64,000 bases of DNA from Sphingorhabdus wooponensis (lineage in GTDB: Bacteria > Pseudomonadota > Alphaproteobacteria > Sphingomonadales > Sphingomonadaceae). The position numbers and the translations under genes were made by a program. Shown here piece after piece: positions 36,323 to 45,015 of this stretch. Each line of letters starts with the position of its first letter. Positions within the stretch are counted from its first letter, which is position 1. The notes below the pieces were generated by a model, which was given only the letters and a program-made list of their open reading frames with translations, was not told where the DNA came from and made no database searches. The DNA lies in NCBI RefSeq assembly GCF_003933235.1, contig NZ_RWJI01000001.1, forward strand, positions 378,001 through 442,000. The letters run 5' to 3'.

Positions 36323-36556
36323 TTAGCCGTTGCTGTTGATGAAATCGATCGCGTCCTTGACGGTCGCAATCTTTTCAGCAGCATCGTCAGGAATTTCAAC
36401 GTTGAATTCTTCTTCAAACGCCATCACGAGTTCAACGATATCAAGGCTGTCTGCGCCCAGATCATCAATGAAACTTGCCGCTTCTGTGACCTTGTCGGCT
36501 TCAACGCCCAGATGTTCAACGACGATCTTTTTGACCCGTTCTGCGGTATCGCTCAT
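36323..36556 (-). CDS. acpP: Acyl carrier protein
   Basis: A 77-residue ACP. The phosphopantetheine serine is Ser37 in [11 protein letters not shown]. It is acidic and helical as expected. It lies between fabG and fabF, as in many Gram-negatives, and carries the growing fatty acid. Confidence 0.97.
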   Translation of the reverse strand: MSDTAERVKKIVVEHLGVEADKVTEAASFIDDLGADSLDIVELVMAFEEEFNVEIPDDAAEKIATVKDAIDFINSNG

Positions 36557-36650
36557 TTTTTGTGCCCCTTATTTGGTTGGGAGGATGAATTTCAGTTATT
36601 GCCCTAATGTGCAGATTAGCCGCTGGCAAGTGGCAAGCGATGCTTATCCA

Positions 36651-37388
36651 CTAAAGCATCGCCATGCCGCCATTTACATGGATTGTTTGGCCCGTAACAT
36701 AACCAGCCTCTCTTGAGGCAAGATAGGCAACAGCGGCACCAATGTCGGCGCCTTCGCCCATGCGGCCCATCGGAATACGTGCATTCAGCGCCTCTTTTTG
36801 GGCGTCAGGTAAGCTTTCGGTCATCGCGGTGGCGATGAATCCGGGTGCGACGCAATTGGCGGTCACATTGCGGCTGGCAAGTTCTTGCGCGATCGCTTTG
36901 GTCATTGCCGTAAGGCCGCCTTTGGATGCGGCGTAATTGGCTTGCCCGGGGTTGCCCGTGGTGCCGACAACGCTGGTGATGGTGATGATGCGACCAAAGC
37001 GCGCCTTCATCATGGGTTTCGTGGCGGCGCGCATGAGACGAAATGTGGCCTCAAGATTGATACGGATGACGTCATCCCATTCTTCATCCTTCATACGCAT
37101 CGTCAAATTGTCCCGCGTAACGCCGGCGTTGTTTACCAAGATGTCGATTTGGCCGAGTTTTTCGAGCGCAGCGGGGACCAGCGCCTCAACGCTATCCTTG
37201 TCGCCTAAGTTGCAGGGTATCGCCACATGGTCGCCGCCTAAGGATGCCCGGAATGCTTCCAGCTTTTCCTCGTTCGAGCCGGATACCGCAAGGCGCGCGC
37301 CTTGGGCCGCAAGCGCCTGACAGATCGCGCTGCCAATTCCGCCCGATGCGCCTGTGACGAGCGCGGTCATGCCGGTTAGATCAAACAT
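36651..37388 (-). CDS. fabG: 3-oxoacyl-ACP reductase
   Basis: A 245-residue short-chain dehydrogenase. It has TGASGGIGSAI at the NADPH site, NNAGVTRD, catalytic Ser139 and Tyr152-Lys156 (YAASK) and the C-terminal VTGQTIHVNGGMAML, as in FabG. Neighbours fabD, acpP and fabF support the assignment over a general SDR. The start lies one base behind the stop of the enoyl-CoA hydratase gene. Confidence 0.97.
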   Translation of the reverse strand: MFDLTGMTALVTGASGGIGSAICQALAAQGARLAVSGSNEEKLEAFRASLGGDHVAIPCNLGDKDSVEALVPAALEKLGQIDILVNNAGVTRDNLTMRMKDEEWDDVIRINLEATFRLMRAATKPMMKARFGRIITITSVVGTTGNPGQANYAASKGGLTAMTKAIAQELASRNVTANCVAPGFIATAMTESLPDAQKEALNARIPMGRMGEGADIGAAVAYLASREAGYVTGQTIHVNGGMAML

Positions 37389-37389
37389 T

Positions 37390-38193
37390 TCATTCTCCCT
37401 TAAATTCGGGTGCGCGCTTTTCCAAAAACGCAGTTATGGCTTCATCATTGTCCGCAGTGGCATGCGCAAGGCTCTGCATCGCGGCGGACATTTCGAGGAT
37501 ATTTTTGAGATCCGCTGTTTGCCCTTCGCGCAACAAGCGCTTGGTCATGCGGACGGCATGTGGTGGGTTTGCCGCGATTTTGTCCGCAATCATGCGTGCG
37601 GCGGCCATAAGGTCGGCATCCTCTACCACTTGCGTAACCAGCCCGATACGCAAGGCTTCGGCAGCGTCGATGGTTTCGCCGGTTAGGGCGAGCTCAGTGG
37701 CTTTTGAAAACCCGACGATGCGCGGCAACAACCATGCGCCGCCGTCGCCGGGCGTGATGCCCAATCGCACAAAGCTCTCGGCGAACTTAGCCGAAGACGC
37801 AGCGATCCGAATGTCGCACATTGTTGTAAGGTCAAGCCCTGCGCCAATGGCTGCACCGTTGACCGCAGCGATGACAGGGACCTCAAGCGCTTGAAACATC
37901 AAGGGCAGACGCTGGATACCATATTTGTAATTACGGCGGGTTTCGGCAGGCAATCCTGCCCGCAAGCCGCCGCTATCCGGACGCATTTGTTTCAAATCAC
38001 CGCCGGAGGAAAACACCGTTCCTGCACCCGTCAGTATGACGCAGCGTACCGACATATCTTGATCAGCCGCCATGAACGCGTCGCATATTTGTTCAACGAC
38101 AGACACATCGGAAATCGGGTTGCGCTTTTCGGGCATATTCAGTGTGATGGTCAGTATGCCGCCATCGCGCGACTGGATAATTTGGTCGGTCAT
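37390..38193 (-). CDS. Enoyl-CoA hydratase/isomerase inserted in the fab operon
   Basis: A 267-residue crotonase-family protein (MTDQIIQSRDGGILTITLN start, then oxyanion-hole segments SSGGDLKQM and NGAAIGAGLDLT). The catalytic Glu pair common to hydratases is partly changed around GITPGDGGAWLLPRIVG, so a hydratase, isomerase or other crotonase activity is possible. It sits between fabD and fabG with 1-base overlap and 1-base spacing, so it is expressed with fatty-acid synthesis. That position is unusual for a beta-oxidation-type enzyme. Confidence 0.88.
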   Translation of the reverse strand: MTDQIIQSRDGGILTITLNMPEKRNPISDVSVVEQICDAFMAADQDMSVRCVILTGAGTVFSSGGDLKQMRPDSGGLRAGLPAETRRNYKYGIQRLPLMFQALEVPVIAAVNGAAIGAGLDLTTMCDIRIAASSAKFAESFVRLGITPGDGGAWLLPRIVGFSKATELALTGETIDAAEALRIGLVTQVVEDADLMAAARMIADKIAANPPHAVRMTKRLLREGQTADLKNILEMSAAMQSLAHATADNDEAITAFLEKRAPEFKGE

Positions 38194-39131
38194 TAAATAT
38201 CTTTCAACAAGGCTTCGATGTCATCCATGCTAATGACAGTTGATGTGTTAATGTCTTCACCGGCACTGCGCTTTACCATCGGCGACAGCACTTTCCCTCC
38301 AAATTCCACGAAATGGGTGACGCCAGCCTCCGCCATGGCAATTGCCGACTCCCGCCAGCGGACTCGGCCAGTGACCTGCTCCACCAATTGCCGGGATATA
38401 GTCGCTGGGTCGGACACGGGCGCGGCGGTCACGTTGGCGAACAAGGGTACTAATGGCGCCTGGATATTGGTGGTCGCCAACGCGTTTTGCATTTCGTCGG
38501 CGGCGGGTTGCATCAATGGACAATGAAATGGGGCGGATACGGGCAACAATAAACCACGCTTGATGCCATGGTCCTTCGCCAGTGCAATAGCGCGATCAAT
38601 CGCGCCTTTATGACCGGAAATTACGACTTGTGACGGGTCATTATCATTGGCCACGGTGCAGGTTTCGCTTTCTGCAGCAGCAGCGGCCAAGCTCTCCGCT
38701 TTTTCGATATCCGCGCCAAGCAAAGCAGCCATTGCGCCTACGCCAACAGGCACTGCGGCCTGCATAGCGCGGCCACGCAGCTTCAGCAGCGCAGCCGTCA
38801 CCGACAAAGACAATGCGCCAGCAGCACATAAAGCCGTATATTCGCCTAAGGAATGCCCAGCGACAAAATTGCATTTTTCCGACAACCGAACGCCGCCTTC
38901 TTTTTCCAGCACGCGCAAGGTAGCGATGGCATTGGCCATGATCGCAGGCTGCGCATTTTCGGTCAGTGTCAAATCGCTTTCTGGGCCTTCGCACATCAGA
39001 CGGAACAGGTGCTGGCCCAAGGCTTCATCGACCTCTTCAAACACCGCGCGCGCGATTGGGCTGGCTTCGGCAAGTGCCTTGCCCATGCCAACGGCTTGGC
39101 TGCCTTGCCCGGGGAAAATGAATGCGCGCAT
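38193..39131 (-). CDS. fabD: Malonyl-CoA:ACP transacylase
   Basis: A 312-residue FabD. N-terminal FIFPGQGSQ, nucleophile Ser94 in GHSLGEY and the downstream FHCPLM His are present. The ATG at 39131 has AGGAG upstream; the longer frame to 39161 was rejected. First gene of the fab operon, which runs fabD, ECH, fabG, acpP, fabF, mltG. Confidence 0.96.
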   Translation of the reverse strand: MRAFIFPGQGSQAVGMGKALAEASPIARAVFEEVDEALGQHLFRLMCEGPESDLTLTENAQPAIMANAIATLRVLEKEGGVRLSEKCNFVAGHSLGEYTALCAAGALSLSVTAALLKLRGRAMQAAVPVGVGAMAALLGADIEKAESLAAAAAESETCTVANDNDPSQVVISGHKGAIDRAIALAKDHGIKRGLLLPVSAPFHCPLMQPAADEMQNALATTNIQAPLVPLFANVTAAPVSDPATISRQLVEQVTGRVRWRESAIAMAEAGVTHFVEFGGKVLSPMVKRSAGEDINTSTVISMDDIEALLKDI

Positions 39132-39167
39132 AACTGCTCCTGTTGGTCGGTGTTCGTGCAAATTCGC

Positions 39168-40004
39168 CTATGGCGCAGCGCTGGATGTTGCAAGCCCGAA
39201 CGGAACAATGCGATTGTCAGCATCATGACCAATGTCTGCGCGGCCCAAATACTTTATGCCCATTTTCGCGCACCATCTTTGAGCAATTTCTTCGGCATCT
39301 TCGCCAAAGGGGCGGTCATTTTCGGGGACATCACTGACGCGGCCAAGCCGCAATCCGGCCAGCCCTGCGGACTGTAAATGGCTCGTGACGTGGAAAAAGG
39401 CGCGGTCATAACCGTAGAGATATTCGCTGACTTCTTCGACCATCAATACATGGTCTTTTAGGTCAGGCATTAACGGCGTGCCGACTATCATCGCTAAGGT
39501 CATCAGATTGAACGCCGCGTATTTTGTGCCTGACTGTACATGCGGTTCAAGCGATTGCGGTGAACTATGTAGCATCCAGTTGAGTGCGCGCAGGACCGCG
39601 GCCTCACCACCATCACGCCGGATATCGGCTGGCATAGGCCCATGGCAGACACGGCCAATTTTGGCGCCATACAGCGCGCCGAGCAGATTGCCAGCGTCGC
39701 TATATCCCATATAGATTTTATCTGCCGCCGCTGACGTTAGCGCGGCAACGGCATCTTGTGCGATCCGGCAAGCCCCATAGCCACCGCGCACGAACCAGAC
39801 CGCATCAAAGCTTGGGTCATTGGCAACGTCCACAAACGCGGCGCAGCGCACATCGTCTAGTCCAGCGAAATGGCCAGCTTCGGCAAAACATTGGTCGTGA
39901 AAGACGAGTTCAGCGGTCGGGTGGGCAGTGGCGGCAAGCGCAGAAACGCGCGCGGCGTCTTCGCGCGTAAATGGCGTTGATGGCGCGCAGATAGCTATCC
40001 GCAT
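39168..40004 (-). CDS. ldcA: Muramoyltetrapeptide LD-carboxypeptidase
   Basis: A 278-residue S66 serine peptidase of the cytoplasmic recycling pathway. The nucleophile Ser102 is in GYSDAGNLL, the acid is Glu190/191 (VEEVSEY) and His260 closes the triad (ADIGHDAD). It removes the terminal D-Ala from recycled tetrapeptides. It is divergent from an Mpl-type ligase, and both serve peptidoglycan recycling, so shared control in the 113-base gap is plausible. Confidence 0.93.
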   Translation of the reverse strand: MRIAICAPSTPFTREDAARVSALAATAHPTAELVFHDQCFAEAGHFAGLDDVRCAAFVDVANDPSFDAVWFVRGGYGACRIAQDAVAALTSAAADKIYMGYSDAGNLLGALYGAKIGRVCHGPMPADIRRDGGEAAVLRALNWMLHSSPQSLEPHVQSGTKYAAFNLMTLAMIVGTPLMPDLKDHVLMVEEVSEYLYGYDRAFFHVTSHLQSAGLAGLRLGRVSDVPENDRPFGEDAEEIAQRWCAKMGIKYLGRADIGHDADNRIVPFGLATSSAAP

Positions 40005-40117
40005 ATTTCACTCTTTCCTTCGTTTGTCGCATCCGCCTTCGCTGGTGCGACGTGGTTTTGAAACAGAGCGTTCAGCGTCCCATTGCAAAAACTCGCGCCA
40101 ACTCATAACCGCCACTT

Positions 40118-41512
40118 ATGCACAAAAACAAATCCTATTTCTTTTGCGGCATTGGTGGTTCGGGCATGTTGCCCTTGGCCAATATCGTCCGCGATGCAGG
40201 CGCAAACGTCGCCGGTTCCGACCGCGCGCTGGACCAAGGCCGCTTGGGGCCGAAATTTGCATGGCTGCAAAGCCTTGGCATCGACCTTTTTCCGCAAGAT
40301 GGCAGCGGCCTTATGAACGGCGACCAAATTCTGATCGCGTCCGCCGCGATTGAGGATAGCGTGCCGGACATTGCCAAGGCAAACGCGCTTGGCTGCGCCC
40401 GCATGACGCGGGCCGAGCTCCTCGCTAACCTGTTCAACACCGCCCCGCGCAGCGTTGCTATTGGCGGAACCAGCGGCAAATCAACGGTTACGGGCATGAT
40501 TGGCTGGATATTGACCGATGCAGGCCTTGATCCGACGATCATGAACGGTGCGGTGATGAAAAACTTTGTCGCTGATAACGCGCCCTTTGCAAGCGCGCGT
40601 GTGGGGCAGGGCGAAGTCTTTGTTTCCGAAGTCGACGAAAGCGATGGCTCCATAGCTCTTTTCGCGCCCGAAGTTGCGGTACTCAACAATGTCAGTCTTG
40701 ATCACAAAAGCCTTGAAGAATTACGGCAGCTATTCGGTGACTTTGCCAAAAAGGCGAAAGTCTGTGTTTGGAATGCCGATGATGCGGAGACTGCGGCATT
40801 GGTCGCGCCAATGGCATTGCAAGACGCCGTCAGCTTTGGCTTTTCCGCTGAAGCAAGTTTTCGCCCCAGCAATGTCACGGACCTTCCGCTCGGCAGCCGC
40901 TTTACCTTGCATGCCATGGGCGACGCTTATCCCGTGACGCTGATCGTCCCGGGCAGGCATAATATCGCCAATGCCCTTGCCGCAATCGCCGCCAGCGTCG
41001 CGCTTGGCGTGTCCGTTGCGCAAGCCGTGCGCAGCGTGGAACGCTTTAATGGCCTCGCCCGCCGTTTCGACATCGTGGGCACGGCCAATAACATCACCGT
41101 GATTGACGATTTTGGTCACAACCCGGACAAAATCGCCGCAACTCTTGCGACGTTAAAGGCCTTTCCCGGTCGCATCATCGCCTTTTTCCAACCCCATGGC
41201 TATGGCCCCATCCGCGTTATGGGTTCTGAACTGGCTGGCGTCTTTGCGGATAACTTGGGTGTGGATGACCATCTTATTCTCTGCGATCCTGTCTATTTCG
41301 GCGGCACAGTGGACAAAAGCATCGGCAGCCAAAGCATTACCGGCGCAGCGGCCAAAGCTGGCCGCAACGCCGAATATATTCCGACCCGCGAAGACTGCGG
41401 TAACCGCATCGTCGAATTGGCACGGCCTGGTGACCGGATTGTCATCATGGGCGCGCGCGATGATACGCTAAGCGCGTTTGCGGCGGACATCTTAGAGCGG
41501 TTAAAGCTTTAG
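40118..41512 (+). CDS. mpl: Mpl-type Mur ligase (murein peptide recycling)
   Basis: A 464-residue Mur ligase. The N-terminal Rossmann GIGGSGMLPLA and the ATP site GGTSGKSTVTGM are intact. Absent is a clear murC operon context; instead the LD-carboxypeptidase is its divergent neighbour, and an Mpl activity, UDP-MurNAc plus recycled peptide, is the best fit. MurC itself is the alternative; the two cannot be separated by motif alone. ATG at 40118. Confidence 0.82.
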   Translation: MHKNKSYFFCGIGGSGMLPLANIVRDAGANVAGSDRALDQGRLGPKFAWLQSLGIDLFPQDGSGLMNGDQILIASAAIEDSVPDIAKANALGCARMTRAELLANLFNTAPRSVAIGGTSGKSTVTGMIGWILTDAGLDPTIMNGAVMKNFVADNAPFASARVGQGEVFVSEVDESDGSIALFAPEVAVLNNVSLDHKSLEELRQLFGDFAKKAKVCVWNADDAETAALVAPMALQDAVSFGFSAEASFRPSNVTDLPLGSRFTLHAMGDAYPVTLIVPGRHNIANALAAIAASVALGVSVAQAVRSVERFNGLARRFDIVGTANNITVIDDFGHNPDKIAATLATLKAFPGRIIAFFQPHGYGPIRVMGSELAGVFADNLGVDDHLILCDPVYFGGTVDKSIGSQSITGAAAKAGRNAEYIPTREDCGNRIVELARPGDRIVIMGARDDTLSAFAADILERLKL

Positions 41513-41675
41513 GGGCGGCTAGCGCATTTTCGCAAACCCGCGAATCGCTTGCATTCCGCACCAATCCCTCCTAAGCGCGCCACTTCGCTCAGGTTCGCCT
41601 GACTGAAATAGAAGAAGGCCGGAGGGGCGTATGCATGGTGCTGCGTCAGCGATCGGTAGGAACAAGGAAACGCCC

Positions 41676-42107
41676 ATGCCGCTGTACGAGCATGTATTTT
41701 TGGCGCGTCAGGACCTTTCACAGGCCCAAGTTGATGCGCTGGCAGAAACTGCCACCAAGATTGTAGAAGACAATAAGGGCAAGGTCGTAAAGACCGAAAC
41801 CTGGGGTCTTCGTACATTGACCTACAAAATTCAAAAGAACCGCAAAGCGCATTTCGTGATGCTCGACATTGAAGCTTCGGGCGACACCATCGCTGAGCTT
41901 GAGCGTCAGACACGCATGAACGAAGATGTGATCCGTTACATGACCGTCCGCGTTGACGCGCATGAAAAGGGCCCATCGGTCATGATGCGCAAGAGCGACC
42001 GTCCAGAGCGCAGCGAGCGCGGTGAGCGCGGCGGTTTTGGTGGCGGCGACCGTGATCGTGGCGCCCCTCGTCCAGACCGCGCACCACGCGCAGAGCAGGA
42101 GGCTTAA
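41676..42107 (+). CDS. rpsF: 30S ribosomal protein S6
   Basis: A 143-residue S6. The start [28 protein letters not shown] and later [13 protein letters not shown] match the family. The C-terminal extension rich in Arg, Gly and Glu (after about 95) is longer than the E. coli tail. ATG at 41676 follows AAGGAAA; the frame to 41631 adds 15 residues with no match. First gene of the rpsF-rpsR-rplI operon. Confidence 0.96.
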   Translation: MPLYEHVFLARQDLSQAQVDALAETATKIVEDNKGKVVKTETWGLRTLTYKIQKNRKAHFVMLDIEASGDTIAELERQTRMNEDVIRYMTVRVDAHEKGPSVMMRKSDRPERSERGERGGFGGGDRDRGAPRPDRAPRAEQEA

Positions 42108-42110
42108 AAC

Positions 42111-42335
42111 ATGGCACGTCCGTTTTTCCGTCGCCGCAAGTCCTGCCCATTCCAGGGTAAAGATGCGCCGCAAATCGATTATAAAGATGTACGCCTGTTG
42201 CAAGGTTACATTTCAGAGCGCGGCAAGATTGTCCCATCGCGCATCACCGCCGTTTCGGCCAAGAAGCAGCGTGAGCTGGGTCAAGCTATCAAGCGCGCCC
42301 GTCACATCGGCCTTCTGCCGTACATCGTGAAGTAA
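42111..42335 (+). CDS. rpsR: 30S ribosomal protein S18
   Basis: A 74-residue S18 with [11 protein letters not shown] start and [22 protein letters not shown], both typical. AGGAGG upstream ends inside rpsF. It partners S6 in the 30S platform. Confidence 0.97.
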   Translation: MARPFFRRRKSCPFQGKDAPQIDYKDVRLLQGYISERGKIVPSRITAVSAKKQRELGQAIKRARHIGLLPYIVK

Positions 42336-42346
42336 GGAGCCGAAAC

Positions 42347-43024
42347 ATGGATATCATACTTCTCGAACGCGTTGAAAAGCTTGGTGCAATTGGTGACGTT
42401 GTCACCGTGAAGGACGGCTATGCCCGTAACTTCTTGCTGCCAAACAAAAAAGCGCTCCGTGCAAATGAAGCTAACCGTAAGGTTTTCGAAGCTAACCGCG
42501 CGAAAATCGAAAGCGATAACGCAAGCCGTCGTGACGAAGCCCAAAAGGCATCGGGCAGTGTTGAAGGTAAGCAGATCGTTCTGATCCGCGCCGCTTCACA
42601 AACTGGCCAGCTTTATGGTTCGGTCTCGGTCAAGGACATCGTTGACGGTCTGGGCGCCCAAGACGCAAAGGTTACCAAGAGCATGATCGTTCTTGAGCGC
42701 CCAATCAAAACGCTTGGCGTATTTGGCGTTAAGGTTGTTCTGCACCCCGAAGTTACCGTCAATGTTCAGGTCAATGTGGCCCGTTCGGATGACGAAGCCG
42801 AGTTGCAGAAGGATGGCGTCAACGTTCTCGACCAAATGTTCGAAGCCGAACAAGCCGAGATCGCTGCTGAAGCCATCGAAGCACAGGTTGAAGCTGAAGT
42901 TGCAGCTGACGCAGCTGATGCTGCCGAAGCCGCTGCCAATGCAAAGCGCCGCGAAGAGCAAGCTGCCGCCAAGGCTGCTGCCGAAGCCGCTGGCCTTTCA
43001 GCTGAAGTAAGCGACGACGCATAA
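42347..43024 (+). CDS. rplI: 50S ribosomal protein L9 with long C-terminal extension
   Basis: A 225-residue L9. N-terminal domain MDIILLERVEKLGAIGDVV through YARNFLLPNKKALRA and the C-terminal L9 domain to about residue 150 are standard. A further 75 residues, rich in Ala, Glu and Lys, form a probable charged helix beyond the usual 149 residues. AAGGAG precedes the ATG. A strong terminator follows. Confidence 0.95.
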   Translation: MDIILLERVEKLGAIGDVVTVKDGYARNFLLPNKKALRANEANRKVFEANRAKIESDNASRRDEAQKASGSVEGKQIVLIRAASQTGQLYGSVSVKDIVDGLGAQDAKVTKSMIVLERPIKTLGVFGVKVVLHPEVTVNVQVNVARSDDEAELQKDGVNVLDQMFEAEQAEIAAEAIEAQVEAEVAADAADAAEAAANAKRREEQAAAKAAAEAAGLSAEVSDDA

Positions 43025-43044
43025 AGCATTCTATTGCTACATAC

Positions 43045-43081
43045 AAAAAGCCGCCTTGTTGCAAAACAGGGCGGCTTTTTT
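43045..43081 (+). terminator. Intrinsic terminator of the rpsF-rpsR-rplI operon
   Basis: AAAAAGCCGCCTTGTT (43045-43060) and AACAGGGCGGCTTTTTT (43065-43081) with one G-T wobble, ending in TTTTTT. Confidence 0.93.
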
Positions 43082-43085
43082 GTGC

Positions 43086-43130
43086 CACCACTACATGTCA
43101 TCCTGAAACTAGTTCAGGGTGACATGTGGT
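43086..43130. repeat. REP-like palindromic element
   Basis: ACATGTCATCCTGAA (43093-43107) and TTCAGGGTGACATGT (43113-43127) form a nearly perfect 15-bp stem with one wobble, and the central ACTAG is itself palindromic. The TCATCCTGAA/TTCAGGGTGA core recalls short intergenic palindromes that are repeated in sphingomonad genomes. Only one copy was seen here. Confidence 0.5.
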
Positions 43131-43177
43131 TCTAATGTGCTGTTTCATTGCTAGGAACACGTGCTAGCACTCACCCC

Positions 43178-43684
43178 ATGACCGCGCCGATCATCATCAC
43201 CGCCGACATGGGCAAGGCCGACCAAGCATGGGCCAACGGTCTGCGTCGCGCGCATTATCCGCCAGAGCGAAATTATATTGATGCGCATATCACTTTGTTT
43301 CACCATTTGCCGCCAAGCCATTTGCCAGAGATAAAATCGCGGCTGGCGGGGTTGGTGAAGGACTATCCTGCGCCAGCCGCGTATCTCCGTGATGTGGTGT
43401 TGCTTGGTAAAGCTGTAGCGTTCCGTATCGATAGTCCTGAGCTGCTTGCTATGCGCGACGAGCTGGCTGACAGTTTTTGTGGGCTATTGATTCCGCAAGA
43501 TCAGGCACCACCCAAATTGCATATAACGGTCCAGAACAAGGTCGCGCCGCCTGTCGCCAAGGCGCTGCATGCGCAATTATTGGGCAGCTTCCACCCGCGC
43601 CCGCTCGCTATTTCTGCCCTGTCGGCGCATTATTATCGCGATGGACCGTGGGAGCATATCGGAAGATGGGCATTTCGCGGCTGA
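43178..43684 (+). CDS. 2'-5' RNA ligase/2H phosphoesterase family protein
   Basis: A 168-residue LigT/2H-fold protein with two H-x-T-x motifs, HITLF (about residue 37) and HITVQ (about 115), which form the catalytic pair of 2H phosphoesterases. Such proteins cleave or join 2',3'-cyclic phosphate RNA ends; the exact role varies. ATG at 43178 was chosen over a start 30 bases earlier because the leader residues are not conserved-looking. It lies alone, followed by tRNA-Met. Confidence 0.85.
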   Translation: MTAPIIITADMGKADQAWANGLRRAHYPPERNYIDAHITLFHHLPPSHLPEIKSRLAGLVKDYPAPAAYLRDVVLLGKAVAFRIDSPELLAMRDELADSFCGLLIPQDQAPPKLHITVQNKVAPPVAKALHAQLLGSFHPRPLAISALSAHYYRDGPWEHIGRWAFRG

Positions 43685-43760
43685 CAATGCTTGACCCATA
43701 TAAGCGCCGCGCTTATAGCGCCGCGTGCTTCCCCGCAAATGCAGGGATTCACGCATGGAT

Positions 43761-43837
43761 GGCGAAGTAGCTCAGCTGGTTAGAGCGGTGGAATCATAAT
43801 CCATAGGTCGGGGGTTCAAGTCCCTCCTTCGCTACCA
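43761..43837 (+). tRNA. Elongator tRNA-Met (anticodon CAT)
   Basis: A 77-nt cloverleaf with the acceptor stem GGCGAAG pairing CTTCGCT, D-arm GCTCAGCTGGTTAGAGC, anticodon CAT at 43795-43797 and T-arm GGGGGTTCAAGTCCCT, and encoded CCA. Sequence details fit alphaproteobacterial elongator methionine tRNA. It is not the initiator form, because the acceptor-stem end pairs (initiator has a 1-72 mismatch). Confidence 0.94.
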
Positions 43838-43961
43838 TCCTTGCGCGCAATTGGGGCAATTTCCCCTCAGTTGCACAAGCTGCATATCTACATCAGCGTA
43901 ACAGATCCTGCCAACCGCTTGCGCGGTTGCCGCGCTTTGCTGCGTGGGCTACAATAAGGAC

Positions 43962-44663
43962 ATGAAAGATTGTTCCCAATGCATTGTACGGAACCGTGCA
44001 ATTTGCTCCGGCCTCGACATACACGAGCTGGATCTGCTGGGTCGGCAAGGCCGAAAGCAAAAAATTGCCAAGGGTCAGACCGTATTTTGGGAAGGCGATG
44101 ACGTCGTTGTCGTCGCAAATGTCATAGAAGGCGTGCTGAAGGTTTCGATGAGCATGTCCGATGGCCGAGAGCAGATTGTCGGAATTGTTTTTTCATCTGA
44201 CTTTATTGGCCGGCCCTTTGGGCAGCAAAGCCCGTATAGCGTGACCGCCTTAACCGATGCCGAACTGTGCATTTTTTCGCGATCCACCTTTGACAGCTTC
44301 GCGCGCCAACATCCTGAGCTAGAACATAAGTTGCTGCGCCGGACATTGACTGAACTTGACCGTGCCCATGAATGGATGCTGCTGCTGGGAAAGAAAAGTG
44401 CGACCGAACGGGTTGCGACTTTGTTGCTCGAAATGTCTGTTCGTCTTGGCGAAACGGGCTGCACGGTTGATAATGGCGCATTGGACACATTTGAATTGCC
44501 ACTTGATCGCCAGCAAATTGGCGACGTTTTGGGGCTAACGATTGAAACCGTCAGTCGTCAGTTTTCTAAATTGAAAGCTGATGGCGTTATCCATCTGCCA
44601 GATCGCCGGACAGTGAGCATCCTTAACCGTGCGCGGCTTCAAGATATTTCGGCGGCTGCCTGA
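43962..44663 (+). CDS. fnrL: FNR-type oxygen-sensing regulator (Crp family)
   Basis: A 233-residue Crp/Fnr protein. N-terminal Cys4, Cys7, Cys15 (CSQCIVRNRAIC) and internal Cys103 (ELCIF) form the four-Cys set for an oxygen-labile [4Fe-4S] cluster, C-x2-C-x7-C as in FnrL/FnrN. The C-terminal helix-turn-helix is LDRQQIGDVLGLTIETVSRQFSKL. It would activate microoxic genes. ATG at 43962 has AAGGAC close upstream; GTG at 43944 is possible but less likely. No FNR box was found next to it. Confidence 0.92.
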   Translation: MKDCSQCIVRNRAICSGLDIHELDLLGRQGRKQKIAKGQTVFWEGDDVVVVANVIEGVLKVSMSMSDGREQIVGIVFSSDFIGRPFGQQSPYSVTALTDAELCIFSRSTFDSFARQHPELEHKLLRRTLTELDRAHEWMLLLGKKSATERVATLLLEMSVRLGETGCTVDNGALDTFELPLDRQQIGDVLGLTIETVSRQFSKLKADGVIHLPDRRTVSILNRARLQDISAAA

Positions 44664-44682
44664 ACGGTGCTATAGGAACGTT

Positions 44683-44877
44683 TTAGTTTGGAGTAATATC
44701 CGCCGGGCCGCCGATGAGGACAAAATGCCGGTCGCAATAGCCGCAATCGACATAGCCTTTTTCATCAATTTGAAGCCAGACGCGGGGATGGCCCAATGCG
44801 GCTGGAATATCTCCACTGCCGTCGCAAGCGACACGCGGTTCGCGGACTCGGATTGTTTCGGGGACGTTGTTGTTCAT
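44683..44877 (-). CDS. Small CHCC zinc-finger protein (NDUFS6-like domain)
   Basis: A 64-residue protein with His/Cys zinc ligands: CDG near residue 19, the central ALGHPRVWL and the C-terminal GYVDCGYCDRHFVL. This is the zf-CHCC domain of the complex I NDUFS6-type family; bacterial members are small conserved proteins of unclear role. Complete and a real gene despite its length. It stands alone between the FNR-type regulator and the ABC ATPase. Confidence 0.88.
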   Translation of the reverse strand: MNNNVPETIRVREPRVACDGSGDIPAALGHPRVWLQIDEKGYVDCGYCDRHFVLIGGPADITPN

Positions 44878-45015
44878 GTGGGCCGCTTAGCAAAGCCGCA
44901 ACCTAGCTGCAACGACTGAGAAATAGTGAAGTAACGATAATCGTGCGGTCACGAAATTCCAGCAGATGGCTTCCATGTGATTGCGCTGGCACCATGCGTT
45001 CGCTATCGCAACAAT

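Noticed and set aside
43761-43837. tRNA-Ile with lysidine at CAT
   Set aside because: The overall sequence resembles alphaproteobacterial elongator Met tRNA; I could not exclude the Ile form fully but see no reason to prefer it.
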